Assembly: GCA_004563405.1 (NCBI GenBank)
Contig: SFTH01000024.1
Coordinates: 1 to 39,488, forward strand
DNA length: 39,488 nt
Source of the DNA: a bacterium
GTDB taxonomy: Bacteria; Bacillota; Clostridia; Christensenellales; Aristaeellaceae
Direction: 5' to 3'
Positions 23,241 through 30,834 of the stretch are shown here, piece after piece. The position numbers and the translations under genes are program-made. Numbering within the stretch: the first letter of the stretch is position 1; the number at the start of each line of letters is the position of its first letter. The notes under the pieces are model-generated. The model saw only the letters and a list, made by a program, of their open reading frames with translations. It had not been told where the DNA came from and searched no databases.

Positions 23241-24764
23241 TCAGGCGTTCTTCGCCGCCTTGCGCGCCTCGCGGCGCTCCACCCACATGGCCCAGACCTG
23301 TCCGCTGAGCAGCACGGAGGAATAGGTGCCCGCCAGCATGCCCACGATCAGCGGGAACGCGAATTCGCGGATGGATTCCACGCCGAAGATGTACAGCGTG
23401 ACCAGCGTGATCAGCGTCGTCAGAGAGGTGTTGATGGTGCGGCTCAGCGTGTTGGACACGGAGACCTCCACGACCTCCCTGCGGCTCTTCTGGGACCAGC
23501 CGGGCTTCTTCGCCGTCTCGCGGATGCGGTCGAAGATGATGATGGTGTTGTTGATGGAGTAACCCACGATGGTGAGCACCGCCGCGATGAACGAGCTGTT
23601 CACCTGGAAGAAGCTGCGGAAGAACACCATGAAGGAGCACATGATCAGCACGTCGTGCAGCAGGCCGAACAGCGCCGCGAGGCCGGAGTACACATCGAAG
23701 CGGATGGCGATGTACACCAGCATGCAGGCGAAGGCGATCAGCAGCGCCTTGACCGCGTTGCTCAGCAGGTCGCGGCCCGCGATGGCGCTCACATGGTCCA
23801 CGGAGACGAAGCGGAAGTTCGGATACTTCGCAACCATTTCCTTCTCCAGCAGCGCGCGCACCTGGGTCGCTTCGTCGTCCAGCTTCACCAGAACGCGCAG
23901 GTCGGTTCCGGTCTCCTCGACCTCTTCGGCTTCCTCAGCTTCCCCGGTCTCCTCGACTGCCTCCGCTTCCTCAGCCGCTTCGGTTTCAGCCGCAGCCTCG
24001 GCCTCGGCCTCGGCCTCCGCCGCAGCGTCGTAGCGCTGGGCGCTCAGCTCCGCCACGGAGAAGTTCTCCCCGAGGGCGGCCGCGACGGCGGTCAGCACTT
24101 CTTCCTTGTCAAACTCCGCGCCCACCTTGAACTCCACGGCGTAGCCACCGGCGAGCGTGGCGTCGAGGCCCTTGTTCACGATCACGGAATTGGTCAGCTC
24201 GACGTAGCCGGTCTGCTCCGCAGCCGGGAGCGCGCCCTTGACCGCCGCGACCACCGCGTCCTCGAGGCCCGCGGTCTCGTCTACCAGATTCAGGCGGATC
24301 TGCAAATCGGTCAGGCCGTCGGCCTTCACGCCGGACTTGTCCAGGTTCAGCATCGGCTCGGCCGCCTCGGCCTCGACCTCCGTCTCCCCGGTCTCGTCCT
24401 CGTGGTCGCCGTAGTGAACGGTGCCGTCCTCGTGCACATGGGCCTCGCCGCTCTCCACGGCCTCCTCGTCGGCCTGCGCCGCCTCCTCCCGGGCCTTTGC
24501 AAGCTCCGCCTGCAGGGCGATGGAGGCGTCGGAGGGCGCGGCCTTGGTCACCTGGCCGCCCTCGTAGCCCGCGCTGGCCAGAATGGTTTCCACGTCGGCG
24601 ACGTCGTAATCCTCGCCCACGGAGTAGTTCAACAGGGAGCCGCCGGTGAAGTCGATGCCCAGGTTCAGGCCGACGCCGGCGATCTGCAGGATCAGAGCGA
24701 CCACGATGATTGCGCCAGAGATGCACAGGAAGAGGCGCGTTTTTCCGGTAAATCTATTCTTCAT
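23241..24764 (-). CDS. secF: Protein translocase subunit SecF with large acidic insertions
   Basis: A 507-residue membrane protein that with SecD helps the SecYEG channel using proton motive force. TM1 (about 10-30) is followed by GIDFTGGSLL; the second half carries the conserved SecF segments VGYSINNTIIIFDRIRE and SRTINTSLTTL and five helices. SecF is normally about 300 residues. Here the extracytoplasmic loop is about 300 residues alone and includes an acidic His-containing stretch (about 90-140, with HVHEDGTVHYGDHED) and a low-complexity Ala/Glu stretch (about 246-286). GAGGAGGG precedes ATG 24,764. secD ends 16 bases upstream. Confidence 0.94.
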   Translation of the reverse strand: MKNRFTGKTRLFLCISGAIIVVALILQIAGVGLNLGIDFTGGSLLNYSVGEDYDVADVETILASAGYEGGQVTKAAPSDASIALQAELAKAREEAAQADEEAVESGEAHVHEDGTVHYGDHEDETGETEVEAEAAEPMLNLDKSGVKADGLTDLQIRLNLVDETAGLEDAVVAAVKGALPAAEQTGYVELTNSVIVNKGLDATLAGGYAVEFKVGAEFDKEEVLTAVAAALGENFSVAELSAQRYDAAAEAEAEAEAAAETEAAEEAEAVEETGEAEEAEEVEETGTDLRVLVKLDDEATQVRALLEKEMVAKYPNFRFVSVDHVSAIAGRDLLSNAVKALLIAFACMLVYIAIRFDVYSGLAALFGLLHDVLIMCSFMVFFRSFFQVNSSFIAAVLTIVGYSINNTIIIFDRIRETAKKPGWSQKSRREVVEVSVSNTLSRTINTSLTTLITLVTLYIFGVESIREFAFPLIVGMLAGTYSSVLLSGQVWAMWVERREARKAAKNA

Positions 24765-24780
24765 GGAATTTGCCCTCCTC

Positions 24781-26034
24781 TTATCGTGTATAAGCGCTGC
24801 GCTTGCGGATGTCCAGCTTGCAGATCAGGTTCAGCAGCCAGCGGGTGACGACGACTGCGGTGAACAGGGATGCGAGCACGGAGATCAGCAGCGTGGTTGC
24901 GAAGCCCTTGATGGTGCCGGTGCCGAAGATCAGCAGCACGACGGCGGCGATCAGGGTGGTGACGTTGGAGTCGAGGACCGCGCGGCCCGCGTTGCGGAAG
25001 CCGAACTTCACGGCGTTGAGCGGCGTACGGCCGTCCTTGAGCTCCTCGCGGAAGCGCTCGAAGATGACGACGTTCGCGTCCACCGCCATGCCGATGCCCA
25101 GCAGGATGCCGGCCACGCCCTGCAGCGTCAGCTGCACGCCGATGATGGCCATCACATAGAACACGATCAGCACGTAGATCATCAGCGCCAGATCCGCGGC
25201 CACGCCCGGCAGGCGGTACATGACCAGCATGAAGATCAGAATGATTGCCAGGCCGATGATGCCGGCCAGCAGCGCGCCGTCGATGGCCTCGATGCCCAGG
25301 GTCGCGGAGATCGCGCGGGTCTCCACTTCCTCGATGTCCAGCGGCAGCGCGCCGGACTGAATCAGCATGGCCAGGTTGCTGGCCCACTCGTAGGACTCCT
25401 CGGAGCTGCCGCTCTGGTTGCTGGTGATGATGCCGTTGCCGCCGGCGATGACCTCGTTGACCGTGGGCGCGGAGACCAGCTCGTCGTCCAGGTAGATGGA
25501 GATGGCCTTGCCCACGTTCGCGCGGGTGGCCTCCTCAAAGGCCTTGGAGCCCTCCTTATCCAGCTCGAAGCTCACGCCGAAGCTGGTCTTTTCCTCGTTG
25601 GCGTAGCTCACGCCCGCCTGCTTGATGTCCTTGCCCTCGAAGACCACGTTGCCGTCGGGGTCGCGGAACTCCAGGTGCGCCGGCGTGCCGATGATGCGCG
25701 CCACTTCCTCGGGATCGTCCACGTCTGGGATCTCCACGAGGATGCGGTCCGTGCCCTGCACGGCCACGGTGGCCTCAGTAAAGCCCGCGTTGGTGAGCCT
25801 CGTGCGCAGCGCCGATACAGTGCCCTCCAGGAGGGATTCATAGTTCTCAACCGTCGTGTCGGTCACGATGTATTCGGTGGACACGCCGCCGCGCAGATCC
25901 AGGCCCAGACTGATGGCGCTGGACACGGGCTTGAGAATGTACTTGCCCACCTGCAAGCCATTCAGCGCCAGGAACGCCACGACCACGATCAGCAGCGCGA
26001 CAATTCCGAGTTTGATCAAGCTCTTAACCTTCAT
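24781..26034 (-). CDS. secD: Protein translocase subunit SecD
   Basis: A 417-residue membrane protein, first gene of the leftward string. TM1 (about 9-28) is followed by LGLDLRGGVS, a typical SecD motif. The P1 region and the GIGMAVDANVVIFERFREE segment (about 320) with five C-terminal helices match SecD. The length is normal, in contrast to SecF. GGGAGG lies 7 bases before ATG 26,034, and a near-consensus promoter lies at 26,099-26,127. The roughly 60-base leader contains a small GACTG/CAGTC dyad (26,055-26,071). Confidence 0.96.
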   Translation of the reverse strand: MKVKSLIKLGIVALLIVVVAFLALNGLQVGKYILKPVSSAISLGLDLRGGVSTEYIVTDTTVENYESLLEGTVSALRTRLTNAGFTEATVAVQGTDRILVEIPDVDDPEEVARIIGTPAHLEFRDPDGNVVFEGKDIKQAGVSYANEEKTSFGVSFELDKEGSKAFEEATRANVGKAISIYLDDELVSAPTVNEVIAGGNGIITSNQSGSSEESYEWASNLAMLIQSGALPLDIEEVETRAISATLGIEAIDGALLAGIIGLAIILIFMLVMYRLPGVAADLALMIYVLIVFYVMAIIGVQLTLQGVAGILLGIGMAVDANVVIFERFREELKDGRTPLNAVKFGFRNAGRAVLDSNVTTLIAAVVLLIFGTGTIKGFATTLLISVLASLFTAVVVTRWLLNLICKLDIRKRSAYTR

Positions 26035-26098
26035 TGAGTATCCTCCCTGCTACAGACTGACACTTACAGTCATTTTAGCATATATCATACAAAATCAT

Positions 26099-26127
26099 AT
26101 TATACTGTTTTTTCCGAAAAACGTCAA
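26099..26127 (-). promoter_or_regulatory. Strong sigma-A promoter of the secD string
   Basis: On the minus strand TTGACG (26,122-26,127) and TATAAT (26,099-26,104) are separated by 17 bases. No other promoter of this quality was seen between here and 14,159, so secD, secF, recJ, rel, dtd, the hydrolase, hemZ, both cyclophilins and the phosphoribosyltransferase may share it. Confidence 0.85.
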
Positions 26128-26170
26128 GCGCAAACGCCGAAAGCACGCGTGCCAAAATTGTGATATTCCC

Positions 26171-26199
26171 TTTCCTCCGGGGCCCGTTCGTGCTATAAT
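26171..26199 (+). promoter_or_regulatory. Extended -10 promoter for the C_GCAxxG_C_C gene
   Basis: TGCTATAAT (26,191-26,199) is a perfect extended -10 element; the -35 region TTTCCT (26,171-26,176) at 17 bases is weak. It faces away from the secD promoter. Confidence 0.65.
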
Positions 26200-26241
26200 C
26201 TACGCAAAAGGCGCGCCTTTGGGCGGAAAGGAAGGATACAA

Positions 26242-26694
26242 TTGAAGGATTACGCGACCCTGGCCCGCGAAAACTTCATGCGGGGATACAGCTGCGCGCA
26301 GGCGGTGGCCTGCGCCTTCAGCGAGGAACTGGGCATGGAGGAAGAACAGGTCGCCCGGCTGGTCTCCTCCTTCGGCGGCGGCATGGGCAAGCTGCGGGAG
26401 GTCTGCGGCGCGGTCAGCGGCGCGCTGTTCGTGCTGGGGGCGCTGCGGGGCTACGGCGACCCCGCCGCCACGGACGAAAAGGCCGCCCACTACGCCCGGG
26501 TGCAGGAGTTCGCCCGGCGCTTCCGGGCCGGGCACGGAACCATCATCTGCCGGGAACTGCTCCGGGACGTGGAGCTTCGCAAGGAACACACGCCCGCGCC
26601 CGAGGCGCGCACCGATGATTACTACCGCGCGCGCCCCTGCGCGCGCTTTGTGGAGACCGCCGCCCGCATCGCGGGAGAGATGCTGGCCGAATGA
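26242..26694 (+). CDS. C_GCAxxG_C_C family (probable redox-active) protein
   Basis: A 150-residue cytoplasmic protein. The family signature is visible as YSCAQAV, then CGAVSGAL, then Cys in IICREL and in RPCARF. The family is described as redox-active and often lies beside electron-transfer genes, but a reaction is not established. It starts with TTG at 26,242 (TTGAAGGATTAC) after GGAAGG; no better ATG is nearby. Immediately after its stop lies the truncated TrpB-like gene, in the same frame. Confidence 0.85.
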   Translation: MKDYATLARENFMRGYSCAQAVACAFSEELGMEEEQVARLVSSFGGGMGKLREVCGAVSGALFVLGALRGYGDPAATDEKAAHYARVQEFARRFRAGHGTIICRELLRDVELRKEHTPAPEARTDDYYRARPCARFVETAARIAGEMLAE

Positions 26695-26718
26695 CACAAT
26701 TTTGCTCCAAAAAAAGTA

Positions 26719-27801
26719 TTGACAACCGAAATCTACTACAAATTCGAAGGCAACAACACCAGCGGCAGCCACAAGCTCAATTCCGCCATCGCCCAGGCCT
26801 ACTACGCCAAGCAGCAGGGCCTCAAGGGTGTGACCACCGAGACCGGCGCGGGCCAGTGGGGCACGGCGCTTTCCATGGCCTGCTCCTACTTCGGCCTGGA
26901 CTGCAAGGTGTTCATGGTGAAGATCTCCTACGAGCAGAAGCCCTTCCGCCGGGAGGTCATGCGCACCTACGGCGCGTCCGTCACGCCCTCCCCGTCCATG
27001 GAGACCAATGTGGGCCGGAAGATCCTCGCCGAGCATCCCGGCACCACCGGCAGCCTGGGCTGCGCCATCTCCGAGGCGGTAGAGGTGGCCACCAGCACGC
27101 CGGGCTATCGCTATGTGCTGGGCAGCGTGCTCAACCAGGTGCTCCTGCACCAGAGCGTGATCGGCCTGGAGACCAAGGCGGCGCTGGACAAGTACGGCGT
27201 CGTGCCGGACATCATCATCGGCTGCGCGGGCGGCGGCTCGAACCTGGGCGGCCTGATCGCCCCGTTCATGGGCGAAAAGCTGCGGGGCGAGCGGGACTAC
27301 CGCATCATCGCCGTGGAGCCCGCCTCCTGCCCCAGCTTCACCCGCGGCAAGTACGCCTACGACTTCTGCGACACCGGCATGGTGTGCCCGCTGGCGAAGA
27401 TGTACACCCTGGGCAGCGGCTTCATCCCCGCGCCCAACCACGCCGGCGGCCTGCGCTACCACGGCATGAGCTCCATCCTCTCCCAGCTCTACGATGATGG
27501 CCTGATGGAGGCCCGCTCCGTCCGTCAGACGGACGTGTTCGAGGCCGCGGAGATGTTCGCCCGGGTGGAGGGCATCCTGCCCGCGCCCGAGAGCTCCCAC
27601 GCCATCCGCGCCGCCATCGACGAAGCCCTCAAGTGCAAGGAGACCGGCGAGGCAAAGACCATCGTCTTCGGCCTCACCGGCACCGGCTACTTCGACATGG
27701 TGGCCTATGAAAAGTTCCACGAGGGCCAGATGGAAAACTACATTCCCACCGACGCGGAGATTCAGGCCACGCTGGACAAGCTGCCCAGGGTCGACGCCTG
27801 A
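26719..27801 (+). pseudogene. TrpB2-like PLP enzyme, 5'-truncated
   Basis: 360 residues match the TrpB-like (TrpB2) branch of tryptophan synthase beta, which joins indole and serine using pyridoxal phosphate. The PLP lysine is in GSHKLNS (residue 19), the phosphate loop is GCAGGGSNLGG, and GLTGTGYFD ends the core. TrpB2 proteins have roughly 90 residues before the PLP lysine; here there are 18, so the N-terminal domain with its substrate-side residues is missing. Upstream in frame is a stop only eight codons before the TTG, and the sequence AAAAAAAGTATTGACA looks like a promoter -35 region fused directly into the coding sequence. I infer a deletion that removed the promoter's -10, the ribosome site and the first third of the gene. 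Assembly error is an alternative. The rest is intact with no frameshift. Confidence 0.75.
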
Positions 27802-27818
27802 TCCCGCCCTCCGGCGCG

Positions 27819-27867
27819 CAAAAAGAGACGCCAGTGTTGTTTGCACATCTGGCGTCTCTCTCTTTTT
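27819..27867 (+). terminator. Bidirectional terminator after the TrpB-like gene
   Basis: AGAGACGCCAG pairs with CTGGCGTCTCT around a 14-base loop, with A-rich sequence before and CTCTTTTTCC after. It can stop both the rightward gene and the leftward small membrane protein gene. Confidence 0.9.
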
Positions 27868-27935
27868 CCGCCCGCATCCGTGGGCGGGGCGGGCGCTCGC
27901 GCCCATTTGGCCGCGCGCGCTCACTCTGCAATTCG

Positions 27936-28211
27936 TTACATGTCCTCTTCGTTGGGCAGCTGGGAGGCGTCCTTTTCCCGTTCGGCCTCCTCCTGCACCG
28001 CGCGACGCTGGGCGGGGAGGGTAAATGCCAGGAAGACAATCAGCGCGCTCACGACGACGCCCACAATTTCTCCGATTCCATCCCAGAGCAAGCCACCGAG
28101 CAGGACACAGCAGAAGGTGATCAGCGCCGGAAGCCACGCATGGCGAATGGTTCGGCCATAGATAAACGCCAAGGCAGCAGCCACGATCGGTACCGGAAGT
28201 AGAATGCCCAT
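27936..28211 (-). CDS. Small membrane protein, unrecognised
   Basis: A 91-residue protein with three hydrophobic segments (about 1-18, 24-44 and 46-66), the first two split by a basic turn (GRTIRHAW), and a charged C-terminal tail (RRAVQEEAEREKDASQLPNE) probably in the cytoplasm. GGGGG lies 7 bases before ATG 28,211, and a promoter is at 28,234-28,262. I recognise no family; it could be a small cell-envelope protein. It is transcribed alone toward the bidirectional terminator. Confidence 0.75.
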   Translation of the reverse strand: MGILLPVPIVAAALAFIYGRTIRHAWLPALITFCCVLLGGLLWDGIGEIVGVVVSALIVFLAFTLPAQRRAVQEEAEREKDASQLPNEEDM

Positions 28212-28233
28212 ATGCTCGCCCCCTTTTCCAACC

Positions 28234-28262
28234 ATTATACCAGATTTTCTCCGCGCGCGCAA
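28234..28262 (-). promoter_or_regulatory. Promoter of the small membrane protein gene
   Basis: On the minus strand TTGCGC (28,257-28,262) and TATAAT (28,234-28,239) are separated by 17 bases. It begins 20 bases past the end of the deacetylase gene. Confidence 0.65.
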
Positions 28263-28281
28263 CTGCCAATGCGCCGCATGA

Positions 28282-29163
28282 TCACGCAGCGAAATACAGC
28301 CGCCCGGCCTCGCCGCCCCCGGCGCGCGCCTCCAGCAGCTCCGACACCGTCACCAGCTGGTAGCCCCGCGCCGAGAGCTCCTTCACGGCGGATTCCATGG
28401 CCGCCGCCGTCTCCGGATAGAGGTCGTGGCAGACCACGATGGCCCCATCCCGGGCGTTGTCCACGACGTGCCGGTACACCTGCTCCGCGTTGCGCACGCG
28501 CCAGTCCTCCGGATCGACGTTCCAGTTGGCGATCACCAGCCCCAGCTCCCGGCAGGCTGCGCGCACCGTGGCGTCCACGCTGCCGTAGGGCGGACGCAGC
28601 ACCGTGGGGCGCACGCCGGTGACCCGCTCGATGGCGTCCATGCTCCGCTCCAGCTCCGCTCTGACCTGTGCGGCGCTGAGCCGGGTCAGGTTCGGATGCG
28701 CCCAGCTGTGGGTGGCGATCTCGCTGCCCTGCTCCGCCACCTTGCGGGCGGTCTGCGCGTACTCGCCCACGCGGTTGCCCACCATACAGAAGGTGGCGCG
28801 TCCGTCCACCGCGTCCAGCGCGCGCAGGATGCGCTGCGTGCCCGCACCCGGGCCGTCGTCAAAGGTCAGCGCAATCATCTTCTTCTCCGGGTCCACCCGG
28901 CGAACGGACTCCATCCCGGGGGAAGGGGTGGGCGCCGCCGGGGAAACCGCCGGGGACGTCGCCGGAGAAGCCGCCGCCGCATCTGCCGCGGGGATCGCCG
29001 GGGAAGCCGCCGGAGCCGCCGCGGGCATATCCCCTGCGGGAGCGGCTCTGCGTACGCGCGCCGGCGCGCGCGCACCGCTGGCCGCGCCCAGCGCCGCCGC
29101 CAGCAGCAGCGCAAGTCCCGCCCACAAAAGCTTCCTCTTTATATTCCTGCGCAATCCGCACAC
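28282..29163 (-). CDS. Exported polysaccharide deacetylase (NodB domain)
   Basis: A 293-residue protein with an N-terminal signal or anchor (RRNIKRKLLWAGLALLLAAA), an Ala/Pro/Ser-rich linker (about 35-85) and a NodB domain from about 95. Metal and catalytic motifs are present: TFDDGPG (motif 1), THSWAHP (motif 2), RPPYGS (motif 3), NWNVDPEDW (motif 4) and VVCHD (motif 5). It should remove N-acetyl groups from peptidoglycan or another surface glycan using a divalent metal. I start at GTG 29,163, which has GGAGGAAAGG at the right distance; the open frame extends upstream but across a GC hairpin-like stretch without a site. Confidence 0.9.
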   Translation of the reverse strand: MCGLRRNIKRKLLWAGLALLLAAALGAASGARAPARVRRAAPAGDMPAAAPAASPAIPAADAAAASPATSPAVSPAAPTPSPGMESVRRVDPEKKMIALTFDDGPGAGTQRILRALDAVDGRATFCMVGNRVGEYAQTARKVAEQGSEIATHSWAHPNLTRLSAAQVRAELERSMDAIERVTGVRPTVLRPPYGSVDATVRAACRELGLVIANWNVDPEDWRVRNAEQVYRHVVDNARDGAIVVCHDLYPETAAAMESAVKELSARGYQLVTVSELLEARAGGGEAGRLYFAA

Positions 29164-29306
29164 ATCCTTTCCTCCACCGGGCGGCATCCCGCCCACATTG
29201 CGCAGGTTAGACTGTACACAGCGCGCAGGGTTCCGCCGCATATGCCGGTAATTTTTGGCAAAACCGGTAAATTTTTCCATACATCGCGCCGAAACCCACC
29301 CCGCCC

Positions 29307-29336
29307 TTGAACCCGGGCGCGGATGTGTGCTATAAT
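29307..29336 (+). promoter_or_regulatory. Promoter of the YbaK-type gene
   Basis: TTGAAC (29,307-29,312) and TATAAT (29,331-29,336) are 18 bases apart, with an extended TGC before the -10. It lies 37 bases upstream of the ATG. Confidence 0.75.
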
Positions 29337-29372
29337 CGTTGCATACTTTGATGGAAACCGGAGGAATGTACC

Positions 29373-29849
29373 ATGTCGATTGAACGCGCGCGGGCGCACC
29401 TGCGCAAGTGGAATTTGGAGGATCGGATTCAGGAATTTGACGTCTCCAGCGCCACCGTCGAGCTGGCGGCGGCCGCGCTGAACGTGGAGCCCGCCCGCAT
29501 CGCCAAGACGCTGTCCTACATGGTGGACGGCGCTCCGGTGCTGGTGGTCGCCGCCGGGGATGTGCGCGTGAACAATCGCAAGTTCAAGGACGCCTTCCAC
29601 ACCAAGGCAAAGATGCTCACCCCTGATCAGGCCGCGGAGCTCGTGGGCCACACCGTGGGCGGCGTATGCCCCTTCGGTGTAAACGAGGGCGTGAAGGTCT
29701 ATCTGGACGCGTCCCTGAAGCGCTTCCAGACCGTGTTCCCCGCCGCCGGGAGCAGCAACAGCGCCATCGAGCTGTCGATTCCCGAGCTGGAGGAGACCTC
29801 CGGCTGCGTCGGCTGGGTGGACCTCGCCCCGGACCCCACCGCGGACTGA
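29373..29849 (+). CDS. YbaK/EbsC-type aminoacyl-tRNA deacylase
   Basis: A 158-residue cytoplasmic protein of the YbaK/ProX editing superfamily, which clears mischarged tRNAs such as Cys-tRNA-Pro or Ala-tRNA-Pro. AKTLSYMV contains the conserved catalytic Lys (about 45), and the loop VGHTVGGVCPFGV (about 90-102) is the family's GxxxPhe/Gly-rich motif. GGAGG lies 8 bases before ATG 29,373. It is a single gene with promoter and terminator. The exact tRNA substrate cannot be assigned from sequence. Confidence 0.9.
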   Translation: MSIERARAHLRKWNLEDRIQEFDVSSATVELAAAALNVEPARIAKTLSYMVDGAPVLVVAAGDVRVNNRKFKDAFHTKAKMLTPDQAAELVGHTVGGVCPFGVNEGVKVYLDASLKRFQTVFPAAGSSNSAIELSIPELEETSGCVGWVDLAPDPTAD

Positions 29850-29877
29850 GCCGCGCCGCAGCCGAAGCGACCGTCAG

Positions 29878-29914
29878 AAAAACCCAATCGCGTCCCACGC
29901 GGTTGGGTTTTTTG
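29878..29914 (+). terminator. Terminator after the YbaK-type gene
   Basis: AACCCAATCGCG pairs with CGCGGTTGGGTT (one T-G) around a short loop and is followed by a T-run on the plus strand. A matching A-run on the other side makes it possibly bidirectional. Confidence 0.9.
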
Positions 29915-29975
29915 CACCCGTGGCGGCTGAAGCTCCCGCTTTCCAGCGGCGCAGCGGGGTTTCTTCCATATATAA

Positions 29976-30007
29976 TTCCCCGCCGCTCCGGGGTGGGCGG
30001 CGGGGAA
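29976..30007 (-). terminator. Terminator after the triple-SH3 protein gene
   Basis: Perfect 11-base arms TTCCCCGCCGC / GCGGCGGGGAA lie 24 bases past the stop, followed on the minus strand by TTATATATGG. Confidence 0.75.
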
Positions 30008-30030
30008 GTTCTCCCTGCGGGGAGGCTGCG

Positions 30031-30750
30031 TCACTTGAGGGTGGTGTAGCGGGAGGAGACCCAGCCGGTCACGCCCTCGTAGCTCACCAGATACCAGATC
30101 ACGCCGCGGTCATCCACGGTGCTGGAGCCCATGTAGGCGGCGGTGGCGCCCTTGGGCAGCACGCCCCAGATCTCGCCGTAGAGGCTGCCCATGCTGCGGA
30201 TGTTGGTCTTTCCGTCGGTCGCAGTCACCCTGGAGGCGACTGCGGCGCTGCTCAGGCTGGTGTAGCGGGAGGAGACCCAGCCAGTCACGCCGTCATAGCG
30301 CACGCGATACCAGGCCACGCCGCGCTCGTCCACGCTGCTCTGGTTCAGATAGGTGGCGGAAGCACCCTTCGGCAATACGCCCAGGCCCTTGCCGCTGAGG
30401 TTGCCCTCGCTGCGGATGTAGGTCTGGCCGTCGGTGGCGGTGACCCACTGGTCGAGATTCACCAGCCGGGAATACACGGAGGAGACCCAGCCCTGGGTGC
30501 TGGCGTTGTAGCGCACCAGATACCAGATCACGCCGCGCTCATCCACGCTGCTGGAGTTCAGATAGGTGAGCCGGGTTCCCTTCTCAACGGTGCCCAGGCT
30601 GGAATAGCCCAGCCCCGCGCCGCGGCGCACGTTCACGCTGCCCGTCGCCTCCACATAGGCGCCCTCCGCCGCAGCCACCCCTGCAAGCGCCGTCGCCAGC
30701 AGGCTGATCGCGATCAGCAGGAGCACAGCCCTCGAAAACATCTTCTTCAT
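30031..30750 (-). CDS. Secreted protein with three bacterial SH3 repeats
   Basis: A 239-residue exported protein. A signal peptide (1-28, ending GVAAAEG) is followed by three SH3b repeats (about 30-97, 100-168, 172-239). Each begins with an NVRRG/YIRSE/NIRSM-type strand and ends in GWVSS.Y, with the shared block SSVDERGV.WYLVRY. SH3b repeats of this kind bind peptidoglycan or peptides at the cell surface. No catalytic domain is attached, so it may be a wall-binding or scaffold protein. AAGGA and AAAGGGG precede ATG 30,750; a -10 box TATAAT lies at 30,786-30,791. It is transcribed alone. Confidence 0.88.
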   Translation of the reverse strand: MKKMFSRAVLLLIAISLLATALAGVAAAEGAYVEATGSVNVRRGAGLGYSSLGTVEKGTRLTYLNSSSVDERGVIWYLVRYNASTQGWVSSVYSRLVNLDQWVTATDGQTYIRSEGNLSGKGLGVLPKGASATYLNQSSVDERGVAWYRVRYDGVTGWVSSRYTSLSSAAVASRVTATDGKTNIRSMGSLYGEIWGVLPKGATAAYMGSSTVDDRGVIWYLVSYEGVTGWVSSRYTTLK

Positions 30751-30785
30751 TCCTTGGCAACCCCTTTCCGGTACTCTTTGCTTCC

Positions 30786-30814
30786 ATTATATACCATGGC
30801 GCGGAGATTTTCAC
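30786..30814 (-). promoter_or_regulatory. Probable promoter of the triple-SH3 gene
   Basis: On the minus strand TATAAT (30,786-30,791) is perfect; a weak GTGAAA about 17 bases upstream may be the -35. It lies just past the end of egsA. Confidence 0.5.
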
Positions 30815-30834
30815 GCACAAATTTCCCGCGCGCC

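Noticed and set aside
26691..27497. A 268-residue frame starting at the ATG that overlaps the C_GCAxxG_C_C stop
   Set aside because: It is the +1 shadow of the TrpB2-like gene. Its content is Gly/Arg/His-rich and resembles no protein, while the other frame has all the PLP-enzyme motifs.
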